Origin: JACMNW01 sp963708425
GTDB lineage: Bacteria > Pseudomonadota > Alphaproteobacteria > Rhodobacterales > Rhodobacteraceae
Direction: 5' to 3'
Length of the DNA stretch: 64,000 nt
NCBI GenBank assembly: GCA_963708425.1
Contig: OY970206.1
Coordinates: forward strand, 2,046,001 to 2,110,000
Part shown: one piece after another, positions 1-8,227 of the stretch
Numbering within the stretch: position 1 is the first letter of the stretch
Layout: every line of letters begins with the position of its first letter
The notes under the pieces: generated by a model
Told to the model about the DNA's origin: nothing
Seen by the model: only the letters and a program-made list of their open reading frames with translations
The model's database searches: none
Translations under genes and position numbers: made by a program

Positions 1-72
1 CCGGCAATGCCCGGTTCCAGACCGCAGTTCGTGCTGCGCGATCTTCATTCGGCCACTTACGGCCCCGCCTGA
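1..72 (+). CDS. 3' end of an unidentified upstream gene (partial)
   Basis: The frame starting at base 1 is open to a TGA at 70-72, which is 12 bases before the start of the next gene. Only 23 residues are visible and they carry no motif I recognise, so no product is proposed. The position, same strand and close spacing fit the last codons of a gene in the same operon as the isomerase that follows. It could also be chance, because the other two frames are open here as well. Confidence 0.35.
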   Translation, partial: PAMPGSRPQFVLRDLHSATYGPA

Positions 73-84
73 AAGGACATGACC

Positions 85-831
85 ATGACCGACTTTTCGT
101 ATCAACTTTACAGCAGCCGGAACTTCCAGCCGCTGGATGCCACGCTAAGCATGCTGGCAAAAGCGGGTTATACCTCGGTTGAAGGCTTTGGCGGGCTTTA
201 TGCCGATGCCGCAGCGCTGGCGACGCAACTGAAAGCCCATCATCTGGCGATGAAAACCGGGCATTTCGGCTTGGATATGCTGGAGCATGAAGTTTCACAC
301 ACACTGAGCGTGGCGACGACTTTGGGGATGGAGCGGATCTACTGCCCCTATGTGCTGCCCGCTGATCGGCCCGCTGATGCGGCTGGCTGGCGTGCCTTTG
401 GGGCGCGGTTGCAGGCGGTGGGCAAGCCCTACCGCGATGCCGGGTTTGGTTTTGGCTGGCACAACCATGACTTCGAATTTGTGCCGCCGACTGATGGCAG
501 CATCCCGCAGGATCTGATCTTTGAGGGCGGCCCTGATCTGGAATGGGAGGCGGATATTGCCTGGGTCATCCGCGGCGGCGCCGATCCGTTTGCGTGGATC
601 AAGAAATATGGCGATCGGATTACCTCGGTGCACGTCAAGGACATTGCCCCCAAGGGCCAGAATGTGGCCGAGGATGGCTGGTCCGATGTAGGGCACGGCA
701 CAGTGGATTGGGCCGGGCTGATGGCAGCGCTGCGAGGCACCAAGTGCAGCAACTTTGTGATGGAGCATGATAATCCTTCGGATCATGTGCGGTTTGCCAC
801 GCGGTCTATCGCTGCGGCTAAAGGGTTCTGA
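85..831 (+). CDS. Sugar phosphate isomerase/epimerase (TIM barrel, IolE/hydroxypyruvate-isomerase-like)
   Basis: This 248-residue protein has the AP-endonuclease-2-like TIM-barrel pattern of sugar isomerases/epimerases. A metal-site His lies in FGWHNHDFEF, and SVHVKDI and a late MEHDNP follow near the end, where Glu and His ligands usually sit. It probably interconverts a keto-sugar or inosose; the substrate cannot be read from sequence. I start it at the second ATG (85) because the AGGA at 74-77 lies 7 bases upstream of it but only 1 base from the ATG at 79. The stop is 2 bases before the next start, so it is translated with the Gfo/Idh/MocA oxidoreductase, a pairing typical of sugar or cyclitol catabolism. 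Confidence 0.8.
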   Translation: MTDFSYQLYSSRNFQPLDATLSMLAKAGYTSVEGFGGLYADAAALATQLKAHHLAMKTGHFGLDMLEHEVSHTLSVATTLGMERIYCPYVLPADRPADAAGWRAFGARLQAVGKPYRDAGFGFGWHNHDFEFVPPTDGSIPQDLIFEGGPDLEWEADIAWVIRGGADPFAWIKKYGDRITSVHVKDIAPKGQNVAEDGWSDVGHGTVDWAGLMAALRGTKCSNFVMEHDNPSDHVRFATRSIAAAKGF

Positions 832-833
832 TC

Positions 834-1964
834 ATGGATAAATTGGGTATTGGGATCATCGGGTGTGGCAACATCTCGACCACGTATTTCAGTTTGGCAC
901 CGATGTTCAAAGGCATCGAAGTGCGGGCCTGTGCCGATGTGAATTTGGCGGCGGCCACGGCGCGGGCCGAAGAATATGGTGTGGTTGCGCAGTCGGTGGA
1001 GGATTTGCTGGGCAACCCGGTGGTGGATGTGGTGATCAACCTGACCATCCCGGACGCGCATTTTGCGGTGTCGAAGGCGGCGCTTCTGGCGGGTAAACAT
1101 GTGTGGAGCGAGAAGCCCCTTGTGCTGTCGATGGCTGAGGGGTTGGAGTTGCGGACGTTGGCGGCGGCGGGTGGTTTGCGCGTGGGCTGCGCGCCGGATA
1201 CGTTCCTTGGCGGTTCGCACCAGTTTGCCCGCGCGATGATTGATGAAGGCAAGATCGGCCGGGTTGTGGCGGGATCGACCGCCGTGATGAGCCATGGGAT
1301 GGAACATTGGCATCCGAACCCGGATTTCTTCTTCTTGCCGGGTGGTGGGCCGATGCTGGATCTGGGGCCATATTACATTGCCAATCTGATCAACCTGATC
1401 GGGCCGATCAAGCGGGTGGCGGCACTGGCGAATGCGTCCAGCCCAACGCGGACGATTAGCAGCGCACCCAGAGCGGGGGAGAAGATACCCGTCAAGACGC
1501 CAACGAACATTCATGCGCTGTTGGAGTTTCACAATGGGGCGACGGTGAACCTGTCGACCAGTTGGGATGTGTGGTCGCACAAGCGGGTGAACATGGAGAT
1601 TTATGGCGATCAGGGGTCACTTTATGTGCCTGATCCGAATTTCTTTGGCGGGCCGGTGGAAATGGCCGGTACGGACGGCCTCATCAAAGAGGCGGCGCTG
1701 TGGGACCATCCGTTCGGGCGGGCGAACCAGGATCATGGCGGCGTTGCGCGGGCGAATTATCGCTGTGCCGGGCTGGCGGATATGGCAGCGGCATTGCGCG
1801 ATGGTCGGGATCATCGAGCATCCTTGGACCGCACGCTGCACGGGGTCGAGGTGATGCTGGCGGTGCTGCAATCGGGCGAAACCGGCCAGTTCGTGACGTT
1901 GCAGACAACCTGCACGCAGCCGGCACCATTGGGGCCGACGGAAGCTGCGGCGCTGCTGGCGTGA
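834..1964 (+). CDS. Gfo/Idh/MocA family NAD(P)-dependent oxidoreductase
   Basis: The 376-residue protein begins with a Rossmann dinucleotide-binding motif (GIIGCGNIS, about residues 6-14) and has the family EKP element (SEKPLVLS, about residue 95) used in catalysis and nicotinamide binding. The C-terminal half matches the alpha/beta substrate domain (GGGPMLDLGPYYI). Such enzymes oxidise or reduce a hydroxyl of a sugar, cyclitol or their derivatives. It follows the isomerase by 2 bases, so the two probably act on the same compound. The substrate is unknown. No downstream partner lies on this strand; the next genes run the opposite way. Confidence 0.85.
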   Translation: MDKLGIGIIGCGNISTTYFSLAPMFKGIEVRACADVNLAAATARAEEYGVVAQSVEDLLGNPVVDVVINLTIPDAHFAVSKAALLAGKHVWSEKPLVLSMAEGLELRTLAAAGGLRVGCAPDTFLGGSHQFARAMIDEGKIGRVVAGSTAVMSHGMEHWHPNPDFFFLPGGGPMLDLGPYYIANLINLIGPIKRVAALANASSPTRTISSAPRAGEKIPVKTPTNIHALLEFHNGATVNLSTSWDVWSHKRVNMEIYGDQGSLYVPDPNFFGGPVEMAGTDGLIKEAALWDHPFGRANQDHGGVARANYRCAGLADMAAALRDGRDHRASLDRTLHGVEVMLAVLQSGETGQFVTLQTTCTQPAPLGPTEAAALLA

Positions 1965-2076
1965 GGCGGTGATCAGCCCTGACCCGTCGATCTGGCGGGT
2001 TGGGGGTGCTTGCTGCATCGCGACAACTGCACGATCGGCATTCGCCTATTTCTACTATGCCACGCTGTAGGGCGCG

Positions 2077-2895
2077 CTACAGGGCGATTGCGGCGGCGTC
2101 TGCGACGGATTCAAGATCAATGCCTGTGGCGGGGCCGACGACGACATAAGATGCGTCGTCGCTTTTCCACCAGACCATGTTGACGCCATCAGCGGTGCGC
2201 AGTTTGGGCGGGGTGTGGCCAGTGCCCGCGCTGGTGTCACCGCCCGCTAGGAAACAGATCGCCACGACTTGGCCAGCAGCGTCTGTGTACAACAGCTGTG
2301 CCACCGGCTTGCCGGAAGCAACCAGCAGGCGCGCGCCTTGGAAGGTTAGGCCGCTGGCGGAAAGATCAGGCACGGTGAACGAAACACCCGTGCTGTCTGC
2401 CAGCCATTGTTGCAGATGCTCGGTTTCGGAGGCGGGCACTTCGACGAGGTGGCGTTTTTGGGCAGCATAGACAAGGTGATAATCGGCGATCTGATCAAGC
2501 CAGCCCATGGCTATCTGTTGCGGTGCAGGGTCAAAGCCACGGGTCAGAAATGCGCCACCAGCACCACCGATCAGAAGCAGGGCCAGTCCTGCGGCAATGC
2601 TTTGCCATATTGGCCGCGTGGGCAAGTTGGCGGCCTGTAGTGTGGTGGCCGGGCTATCGCCCATTGGGGAGCGATCAATGGCGCGGGCCAAGGCCATGGG
2701 AACGGGATCTGCAAGCATTGCATCGAAGGCGGATTTGGTCAGTTGATCGACGCGGGACAGCGCTTCGAATTCGGCAGCAACGACGGCATCGTTTTCGACT
2801 AACAGCTCCACCGCCAATGTGTCCGCAGGCGATAGTGCCCCGTCCAGATAGGCGGAAAGTTGATCGCGCAGGCCTTGGTCAATCGTCCGTGTCAT
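2077..2895 (-). CDS. Transmembrane anti-sigma factor
   Basis: The 272-residue protein has an N-terminal cytoplasmic segment typical of anti-sigma domains (DQLSAYLDGALSP near residue 10), one hydrophobic span around residues 97-118, and a presumed periplasmic domain of about 150 residues. It lacks the HxxxCxxC zinc motif, so it is not a redox-type ZAS protein. Its ATG overlaps the sigma gene stop by four bases (2892-2895, ATGA), which implies coupled translation and fits a cognate pair. I infer that it holds the ECF factor at the membrane until an envelope signal releases it. The gene ends in a small inverted repeat (CTGTAG/CTACAG, 2065-2082) with no T run. Confidence 0.8.
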   Translation of the reverse strand: MTRTIDQGLRDQLSAYLDGALSPADTLAVELLVENDAVVAAEFEALSRVDQLTKSAFDAMLADPVPMALARAIDRSPMGDSPATTLQAANLPTRPIWQSIAAGLALLLIGGAGGAFLTRGFDPAPQQIAMGWLDQIADYHLVYAAQKRHLVEVPASETEHLQQWLADSTGVSFTVPDLSASGLTFQGARLLVASGKPVAQLLYTDAAGQVVAICFLAGGDTSAGTGHTPPKLRTADGVNMVWWKSDDASYVVVGPATGIDLESVADAAAIAL

Positions 2896-3395
2896 TGTAG
2901 AACCAGTTCCCCTGTTGCAGCCAGTTTTTCCTTCATCATTTGGCGGGCGCGAGACATTCTGCTCATCACGGTGCCGATTGGAATATCCAATATCTCGGCA
3001 GCTTCTTGATAAGAATGGCCCTCGACCGCGACCAGTAGCAGGGTAGAACTTAGGCCGTCGGACAAAGACATCACCATGTCGACCATCTGGTTGCCATAGA
3101 GATGGTCGTGGCCGCCGATGGATGATGCCAGCTCATCCGCGTCAGCGGCGTCAACCTGGCCGCGGCCTACGCGGACGCGGCGGCTGCGCAGTTCGGACAC
3201 CCAAAGATTGCGCATCATGGTGTAAATCCAGCTGTCAATGCGAGTGCCGGGTTGCCATTGAGACAGGCGCAAAATAGCGCGCTCGCAGGCGGTTTGAACA
3301 AGATCGTCGCCGTCTTCACGGTTGCGGGTTAATGTTAAGGCAAATCGTCTGAGGCGCGGAAGCATCTGCACCAGGTCCTTCTTAAATTGAGCCAT
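2892..3395 (-). CDS. ECF-type RNA polymerase sigma factor
   Basis: At 167 residues the size is usual for a group 4 (ECF) sigma factor. Region 2 is visible (DDLVQTACERA, then SWIYTMMRNLW for -10 recognition), followed by a short linker and region 4 with a helix-turn-helix (SYQEAAEILDIPIGTVMSRM). The frame is open upstream to 3581, but the family alignment begins at MAQFKKDL, so I place the start at 3395; the extra residues resemble no sigma domain. The anti-sigma gene overlaps its end. The TPR gene lies 148 bases upstream on the same strand, separated by a strong hairpin. Confidence 0.88.
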   Translation of the reverse strand: MAQFKKDLVQMLPRLRRFALTLTRNREDGDDLVQTACERAILRLSQWQPGTRIDSWIYTMMRNLWVSELRSRRVRVGRGQVDAADADELASSIGGHDHLYGNQMVDMVMSLSDGLSSTLLLVAVEGHSYQEAAEILDIPIGTVMSRMSRARQMMKEKLAATGELVLQ

Positions 3396-3483
3396 ATCCG
3401 TCACGATCTGAAATCCCCGGTCGTGTTCAAGATGCGCCTGCTTCACAATGCTTAGGTGAACACCTTTGCTGTTGAAGGCGCAA

Positions 3484-3506
3484 CCGCCGGCCTTATGGGC
3501 CGGCGG
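3484..3506. terminator. Hairpin between TPR gene and sigma gene
   Basis: A perfect inverted repeat (CCGCCGGCC, 5-base loop, GGCCGGCGG) lies between the stop of the TPR gene at 3544 and the sigma start at 3395. No good T tract follows on either strand, so it may be an attenuator, an mRNA-stabilising structure or a weak terminator rather than a classical intrinsic terminator. Confidence 0.5.
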
Positions 3507-3543
3507 AAACGAGACTGGGGAGGGTGAGGCCATGGCGCAGCGA

Positions 3544-4086
3544 TTACCAATCGGTAGCGTCACCACGCAGGGCTTTTTCAAGGGCTGCGTATGCCCAGGT
3601 GTCTTTGCCGCCCCGATTTACAATCTGGACCAGTTGTTCTTCGGCACCGGTGAAATCACCTTCTGTGATCATCGCCTGCCCCATGTAGGACCGGGCCAGA
3701 ATATAGTCGGGGTCGATTTTCAGCGCGGCCTGATAGAAATACATGCCGTCCTCTAGCCGCCCGGATTTGCGCAGGGCAAAGCCTTTGTAGTTCAGGATGC
3801 GCGGATCGTTTTGGTTTTCGGCGGCTGCCAGCACGTTCAGGGCGTTTTCGTATTGGCGATTGTAGGCCAGTTCGCGGGCGGCATTGTAAATCTGGTCATC
3901 GGTCAGGGCACCGCTTTGTGCATCAACGCACTCTGCTTTCTTTTCGTCCCAGATCTTGCCGTCTTTGCATTTCTGGGTGGTTTCGGTTTGCACCGGTGGT
4001 TCGGTTGAATCCGATCCGGCAGCGAAGCCCATGGTCGCGAAGGAGGCGGCGAAAATGGTGGTAAGAAGTGTTTGGGTGCGGGTCAT
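3544..4086 (-). CDS. Exported TPR-repeat protein
   Basis: The 180-residue product has a signal peptide (cleavage likely after MGFA, about residue 22), a Cys-containing segment CKDGKIWDEKKAEC, and about three tetratricopeptide units from residue 65 onward (ARELAYNRQYENAL; GFALRKSGRLEDGMYFYQAAL; MGQAMITEGDFTGAEEQLVQ). TPR proteins mediate protein-protein contacts; the partner is unknown. AAAGGA stands 11 bases before the ATG. It is upstream of the sigma/anti-sigma pair on the same strand, so it may be part of the same envelope-response locus or a target of the sigma factor. I saw no clear ECF promoter. Confidence 0.75.
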   Translation of the reverse strand: MTRTQTLLTTIFAASFATMGFAAGSDSTEPPVQTETTQKCKDGKIWDEKKAECVDAQSGALTDDQIYNAARELAYNRQYENALNVLAAAENQNDPRILNYKGFALRKSGRLEDGMYFYQAALKIDPDYILARSYMGQAMITEGDFTGAEEQLVQIVNRGGKDTWAYAALEKALRGDATDW

Positions 4087-4334
4087 CGTGTTGGTCCTTT
4101 CGAGTTGGAAGTTGGTTTTGGTTTTTGGCGTGGATGGTGTTGCCTATGATGATCGAACGCCTGATGGGCTCGGATTATTCACTGGGGTGCGAAAAAAGTT
4201 GCAGGTGGTGAATGTGCAGGTTGGTCAGAGGAGTAAATTCAAAGCGGTGAATAATCGGGGTGGATGAAGCGTTAGCATGGTGTGGGGAGAACAGTCTTCG
4301 GTGGCACCCCGGGCTCCGGTTGTGATCTGCGGTT

Positions 4335-4754
4335 TCACCAACCATGTGCGCGGTTTTCCGACGGCGCGTGATCCGAGCACGACTGCGAGAGTGCATCCGA
4401 GATCAGGATGACGGCAAACAGCACCATTGACGCGAGGCATGACAACGAACCAAAGATAACAAGTGGCACAAGCGCCTGGTCGCCGGTTGCAAGGTAGTAT
4501 GCGAGGCCGCCGGTAAACAGTGGGAACCCCAGGCCGCCGCATAGGGCTTGGGTCCAGGCAAGCCAACGGGGCGATGTTTGTGCCACCATATGGTAGAAGC
4601 CGTAGATCGACATGGTAACCCAGCCCAGCAGGTTAAGGTGGGCGTGGCTGGGGGCGAGGGTGAAATCTTCGTTGATGCCCATGTAGATTCCCATCGAGAT
4701 GCCAGTTGTTCCGGCGAGGGCGGCAAGGATGAAGCAGAAGTAAGCGATACGCAT
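4335..4754 (-). CDS. Small membrane protein resembling haem-copper oxidase subunit I
   Basis: The 139-residue protein has about four transmembrane segments and the block PSHAHLNLLGWVTMSIYGFYH near residues 35-55, with histidines placed as in the haem-ligand helices of cytochrome oxidase subunit I (cbb3-like) and NnrS-like proteins. It is far too short for a full oxidase subunit (normally more than 450 residues), and no other oxidase subunits are nearby. Small stand-alone members of this type occur in alphaproteobacteria with no established function. It starts 41 bases after the DUF1127-like gene and may be co-transcribed with it. The polar C-terminal tail is unremarkable. Confidence 0.6.
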   Translation of the reverse strand: MRIAYFCFILAALAGTTGISMGIYMGINEDFTLAPSHAHLNLLGWVTMSIYGFYHMVAQTSPRWLAWTQALCGGLGFPLFTGGLAYYLATGDQALVPLVIFGSLSCLASMVLFAVILISDALSQSCSDHAPSENRAHGW

Positions 4755-4795
4755 GAAGGGAGGCCTTTGATGATGCTAAGTTGGGATGAGTTGGA

Positions 4796-4996
4796 TCAGC
4801 GCAGTGAAACCGATGCCGCACCAAGATGTAGCCGCAACAGGTGACGTCTGATTTCGTTGCGAGAGACGTCAAGTTCGGCCATCTCGGCTTCCGAAAGCAG
4901 AAGCAGATTGTGCAGGCGCATAAGTCGGTTCCGGCGCGCCTGACGTTGGCGAAGTCTTTCGCTTAGGCGGGAAATCTGATTACGGAAATAGTGCAT
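4796..4996 (-). CDS. Small basic DUF1127-like (YjiS-like) protein
   Basis: This 66-residue Arg-rich protein has the DUF1127 pattern: a basic helix, then a Leu-rich segment ending LSEAEMAELDVSRNEIRRHL, comparable to the LSDxELxDIGLxRxxI core of the family. The frame stays open to 5203, but a family-like protein starts only at MHYFRN (4996), with GAGAG 9 bases upstream. Short DUF1127 proteins in alphaproteobacteria include RNA-binding and phosphate- or carbon-metabolism regulators; which applies here is unknown. A striking inverted repeat lies 32 bases upstream of the start codon. Confidence 0.65.
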   Translation of the reverse strand: MHYFRNQISRLSERLRQRQARRNRLMRLHNLLLLSEAEMAELDVSRNEIRRHLLRLHLGAASVSLR

Positions 4997-5323
4997 TCTA
5001 ACGTCTCTCGTGCCAAAAAAGGATTTCGGCGTCTGGCAAAGTCTAATGTGCCAGACGCCGGTTCTTGCAAGATGCGATGACTTAGAAGGGGTATCAGTCA
5101 CCGCAGACCAGCAAGCCAGACCGGAAATTCGGAATGGTCGTACTGTCAACGATCCGTCAGTTGGAAAGGCAATGGCTGCCCCCACCCTGCCCGCGCGCTG
5201 CAAAGCCTGTGGATCGTCAGCCGGGTGTATTGTGGGCCGTGGTTGTAGCCAGCGTGGTAGCCTACGTGGTATTACCCAAGGTCAACATGGTATTTTAGAC
5301 AAGTTTGCAAATAGGCCAAAAAA
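4997..5323. other. Divergent intergenic region, 327 bp
   Basis: This region separates the minus-strand DUF1127-like gene from the plus-strand BTAD-hydrolase gene and must hold both promoters. Apart from the 5015-5059 hairpin I see no clear -35/-10 pair and no convincing small gene. The bases before the BTAD gene are AT-rich (AGGCCAAAAAA directly before its ATG). Confidence 0.5.
5015..5059 (-). promoter_or_regulatory. 11-bp inverted repeat plus T tract in the DUF1127 5' leader
   Basis: Arms GGCGTCTGGCA (5028-5038) and TGCCAGACGCC (5049-5059) are perfect complements separated by 10 bases. Read on the minus strand, the stem is followed 5 bases later by a run of six T (5015-5020), the layout of an intrinsic terminator, and the DUF1127-like start codon comes 19 bases after that. 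It could be a leader attenuator, the terminator of a short upstream transcript, or a two-fold operator. Confidence 0.55.
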
Positions 5324-6964
5324 ATGAAGTCTGATCTTGAAATTTGCCTTTTGGGCGAGCTGCGCCTGATCCGTTCGGGAGTCGAAGTTCAGTTGCCGCC
5401 ATCCCGCAAGACGCGGGCGCTGCTGGCCTATCTGGTTTTGACGGGCCGGGCACAGCGTCGCGAGCGGCTGTGCGAGATGCTTTGGGATTTGCCTGATGAC
5501 CCGCGCGGATCTTTGCGATGGGCACTCAGCAAGATCAGGGCGCTGGTGAATGATCCGGCAGTGGCGCGCATTGATGCAGATCGTGACCGGGTGGTTTTTG
5601 CCCCAGTCGGAGTGAAGATCGACTATGTGGATATCAGGGCCGCATTGGCGGGAAGTGCCGTTTCCATTCTGGGGCTTTATGAAATGGCGGAGGCTTTGGG
5701 GTACCCATTGTTGGAGGGTATCGACTTGCCCGGCTCGGAGGTATTTCAGGCTTGGCTGACTGCCGAACGTGAAGAGGCGGCGGTGCTATATCGGCAGATG
5801 CTGGAGCGGATTGTTCTGCATCCGGAAATTGAGAGCCATGAAAAGGTGAAATGGGCGCGGCTTTGGCACGCGGCAGCGCCATTTTCCAGCCGGGCGGCGG
5901 GGGCACTGGTGCTTTTTCTTGGCCGAAGTGGTCGGAAGGCCGAGGCCGATCTTGTGATGGCGCAGTTTCGAGCGAATGCAGACAGTGCAGGGATTGCGGT
6001 AGAAGAGGATGTGTTTCGCGAACCGCCCTCGACGAGTTTTGAAGCAAGCGACAGGCCACACCAGACAATCGGGTTCTGCACGACGGCTGATGGGGTGCGG
6101 ATCGCCCATGCTTCGGTTGGGTCTGGCCCCGCGATCGTAAAAGCGGCGAATTGGCTGAACCACCTCGAACTGGATTGGGACGGCCCGATCTGGGGCAAGA
6201 CATTTCAGGCGCTGGCCAGCCGCAATACGCTGGTGCGCTATGACGAGCGTGGCAATGGATTGTCGGATTGGGATGTCGACGACCTGAGCATGGATGCGTT
6301 TGTCCGCGATCTTGAAACGGTTGTGGACAGTTATGGACTGCGGCGGTTTCCACTGATTGGCATGTCGCAGGGATGTGCTGTGTCGATTGCGTATGCGGCA
6401 AAGCATCCTGAACGGGTGACGGGGCTGATATTGATTGGCGGCTATGCTACGGGATGGCGAATAGGGGCCACGCCGGAAGAACGCGAGCGGCGCGAGGCGG
6501 TTATGACGTTGACGCGGCTTGGCTGGGGCAGCAGCACGGCGGCCTATCGGCACATCTTTTCGCAGACGTTCATGCCTGATGGTACGGCAGAAGAGCTGGC
6601 CTGGTTTGACGAATTTCAGCGGCAAACCACATCGGCGGAAAATGCAGTGCGGTTTCAGGATGCGTTTGGCGATATTGACGTGCGCGATTGCTTGCCGTTG
6701 ATCAAAGCGCCGACATTGGTGCTGCACGCACGGCATGATCAACGGATCCGGGTCGATCAAGGGCGCGAATTGGCAATGGGCATTGCAGGTGCGCGGTTTG
6801 TGACGCTGGAAAGCCGGAACCACATCTTGCTGGGCCACGAACCCGCGTGGGAAGTGGCGCGCCGTGAGATCGAGTTGTTCCTGTCATCGCTGACTGTGCG
6901 GCCCGAGGATGTGGCAGGGGCCGACGAAACCAGTCTCGGCAAGGTCGTGAAGTTCAAGCGCTAA
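5324..6964 (+). CDS. BTAD/SARP-like regulatory domain fused to alpha/beta hydrolase
   Basis: Residues 1 to about 235 resemble the SARP/BTAD module: a winged-helix DNA-binding part (LGELRLIRSG, RKTRALLAYLVLTG, LCEMLWDLPDDPRGSLRWALSKIR) followed by a helical TPR-like domain (FQAWLTAEREEAAVLY). Residues from about 250 to 525 form an alpha/beta hydrolase with the nucleophile elbow GMSQGCA, an acid in HARHDQRI and a catalytic His in SRNHILLGHE, so the triad is complete. No third domain is visible. The natural reading is a transcription regulator whose sensing or effector domain is a hydrolase, or an enzyme carrying its own DNA-binding head. Its last 11 bases overlap the convergent gene. Confidence 0.82.
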   Translation: MKSDLEICLLGELRLIRSGVEVQLPPSRKTRALLAYLVLTGRAQRRERLCEMLWDLPDDPRGSLRWALSKIRALVNDPAVARIDADRDRVVFAPVGVKIDYVDIRAALAGSAVSILGLYEMAEALGYPLLEGIDLPGSEVFQAWLTAEREEAAVLYRQMLERIVLHPEIESHEKVKWARLWHAAAPFSSRAAGALVLFLGRSGRKAEADLVMAQFRANADSAGIAVEEDVFREPPSTSFEASDRPHQTIGFCTTADGVRIAHASVGSGPAIVKAANWLNHLELDWDGPIWGKTFQALASRNTLVRYDERGNGLSDWDVDDLSMDAFVRDLETVVDSYGLRRFPLIGMSQGCAVSIAYAAKHPERVTGLILIGGYATGWRIGATPEERERREAVMTLTRLGWGSSTAAYRHIFSQTFMPDGTAEELAWFDEFQRQTTSAENAVRFQDAFGDIDVRDCLPLIKAPTLVLHARHDQRIRVDQGRELAMGIAGARFVTLESRNHILLGHEPAWEVARREIELFLSSLTVRPEDVAGADETSLGKVVKFKR

Positions 6965-8045
6965 GGAAATCACCGCGAATTGGAAGCGTTCGGGTCGCAC
7001 CGCGTTCGCCCAGCACCGACAGTTGGTTGCCCGCCAGATGGATGTCTTTCACCGGCTCGCCTGTTGGCCAAGCGATGCAGCCGGTGACATGGCGGACTTC
7101 GGTCTGGGTATCTGGTGACAAGATCAGCGCTGAAGCCTGACCGGACCGGGATAGAAGATCGGGGTCTTCGCGCCGCGTAATATCCAATAGCGGCATGGCG
7201 ATGCCTTCTTCAACACCAAGGCAGCCTTTGTGGCGGCCCAGCCAAGGCGCGTAGTCACGCCCGCCGTTGGAATGCCAAAGCATCGTCATCGGCAGGCGGC
7301 GCGGGTTGCGCAGGCTGAGGTAAAGATCGCCTTCGGTTGGCCTGACGACGGCAGTCCAGCCAAGCGGGGTATCCTGCGCTTCCAATGCGATGACGAAATC
7401 TTCGTGGGCCGGGCCAAAGGGATAGCGGGTCAGGTCAACTTTGCCTCCATCAGCGGCTGGAAAGTGCCGCGGGTCTGCACTGCGGGCAGGATAGCGCAGG
7501 CATGATCTGCCGCGCGCCGGATCATCCTCGACTGGGGATGCCGGGGTTTCGAACCAGCGTTTGGGCGAGAACCGCAACAGGCCGCCGTTGGGCAGCGAGA
7601 TCATGGCGTGATTGGCCGTTGAAATTGCGCCCTGCCCGCCGGTGAAAATGTGGCGCTGATAAAGAAAGGGGTGATCGTTGGTTAGCGACAGCTCTTTGAC
7701 AAGGGTGGCACTCATCACTTTGCGGGCCAGTTCGTAGCGCCACGTAGTTGGCGTTGACATGGGCAGCGCTGTCCACGGGCTGTTGGCGGGCCAGCCGTGC
7801 AGTGGGGCGTTCTGGTCAGCACTTGCATCGCTGAACGGGGCACAAAAGAAATCGCCGGCCAAGTTGGCCAATTGCGGGGGTGCGTCGGCAAGCATCGGAT
7901 CGCCTGATCCAACCCACGGCGCACGGTGCATCATGTCGATGTCGCGGCCCTGATCCCGCACGACCATGGATGAGATCATTCCGCAATCCGGGGCGAATGT
8001 CAGGCTGATGCCGTCTGCTGTTATGTGCGCCATGCCCTGCGTCAT
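6954..8045 (-). CDS. Aldose 1-epimerase-like / DUF4432-type protein
   Basis: The 363-residue protein has the galactose-mutarotase-like beta-sandwich pattern: an N-terminal strand pair (TFAPDCGMISSMVVRDQGRD), PLHGWPAN around residue 85 with the likely catalytic His, and late segments LWHSNGGRDY and LGVEEGIAMP carrying the Glu usual in this fold. Such proteins interconvert sugar anomers or bind carbohydrate. Its 3' end overlaps the convergent BTAD-hydrolase gene by 11 bases. Divergent to it, 182 bases away, is the desaturase-Rieske pair. Substrate unknown. Confidence 0.7.
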   Translation of the reverse strand: MTQGMAHITADGISLTFAPDCGMISSMVVRDQGRDIDMMHRAPWVGSGDPMLADAPPQLANLAGDFFCAPFSDASADQNAPLHGWPANSPWTALPMSTPTTWRYELARKVMSATLVKELSLTNDHPFLYQRHIFTGGQGAISTANHAMISLPNGGLLRFSPKRWFETPASPVEDDPARGRSCLRYPARSADPRHFPAADGGKVDLTRYPFGPAHEDFVIALEAQDTPLGWTAVVRPTEGDLYLSLRNPRRLPMTMLWHSNGGRDYAPWLGRHKGCLGVEEGIAMPLLDITRREDPDLLSRSGQASALILSPDTQTEVRHVTGCIAWPTGEPVKDIHLAGNQLSVLGERGATRTLPIRGDFLSA

Positions 8046-8165
8046 TGCCCTTGTTGAAGTGCCTCTGCTATTAAGTCAGCATCGGCCTGAGGTTGCGATA
8101 AGGTCAAGTGTTGAAAATAGAATAGATATTCCGTTTCATTGACGTGAAAAACTATTTTGGCTATT

Positions 8166-8217
8166 TTGGTCATGTGCCTAACTGAACGGAGTTGGTCATG
8201 TGCCTAACTGAACGGAG
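8166..8217 (+). repeat. 26-bp perfect tandem duplication at the desaturase start
   Basis: Two identical 26-base copies (8166-8191 and 8192-8217) each begin TTGGTCATG and end AACGGAG, so both a candidate start codon and a Shine-Dalgarno-like ACGGAG are duplicated. Just before them is a 9-base tandem repeat, CTATTTTGG (8152-8160 and 8161-8169), which overlaps the first copy. Only the second ACGGAG is correctly placed for the start at 8228. Confidence 0.9.
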
Positions 8218-8227
8218 ACTGAATACC

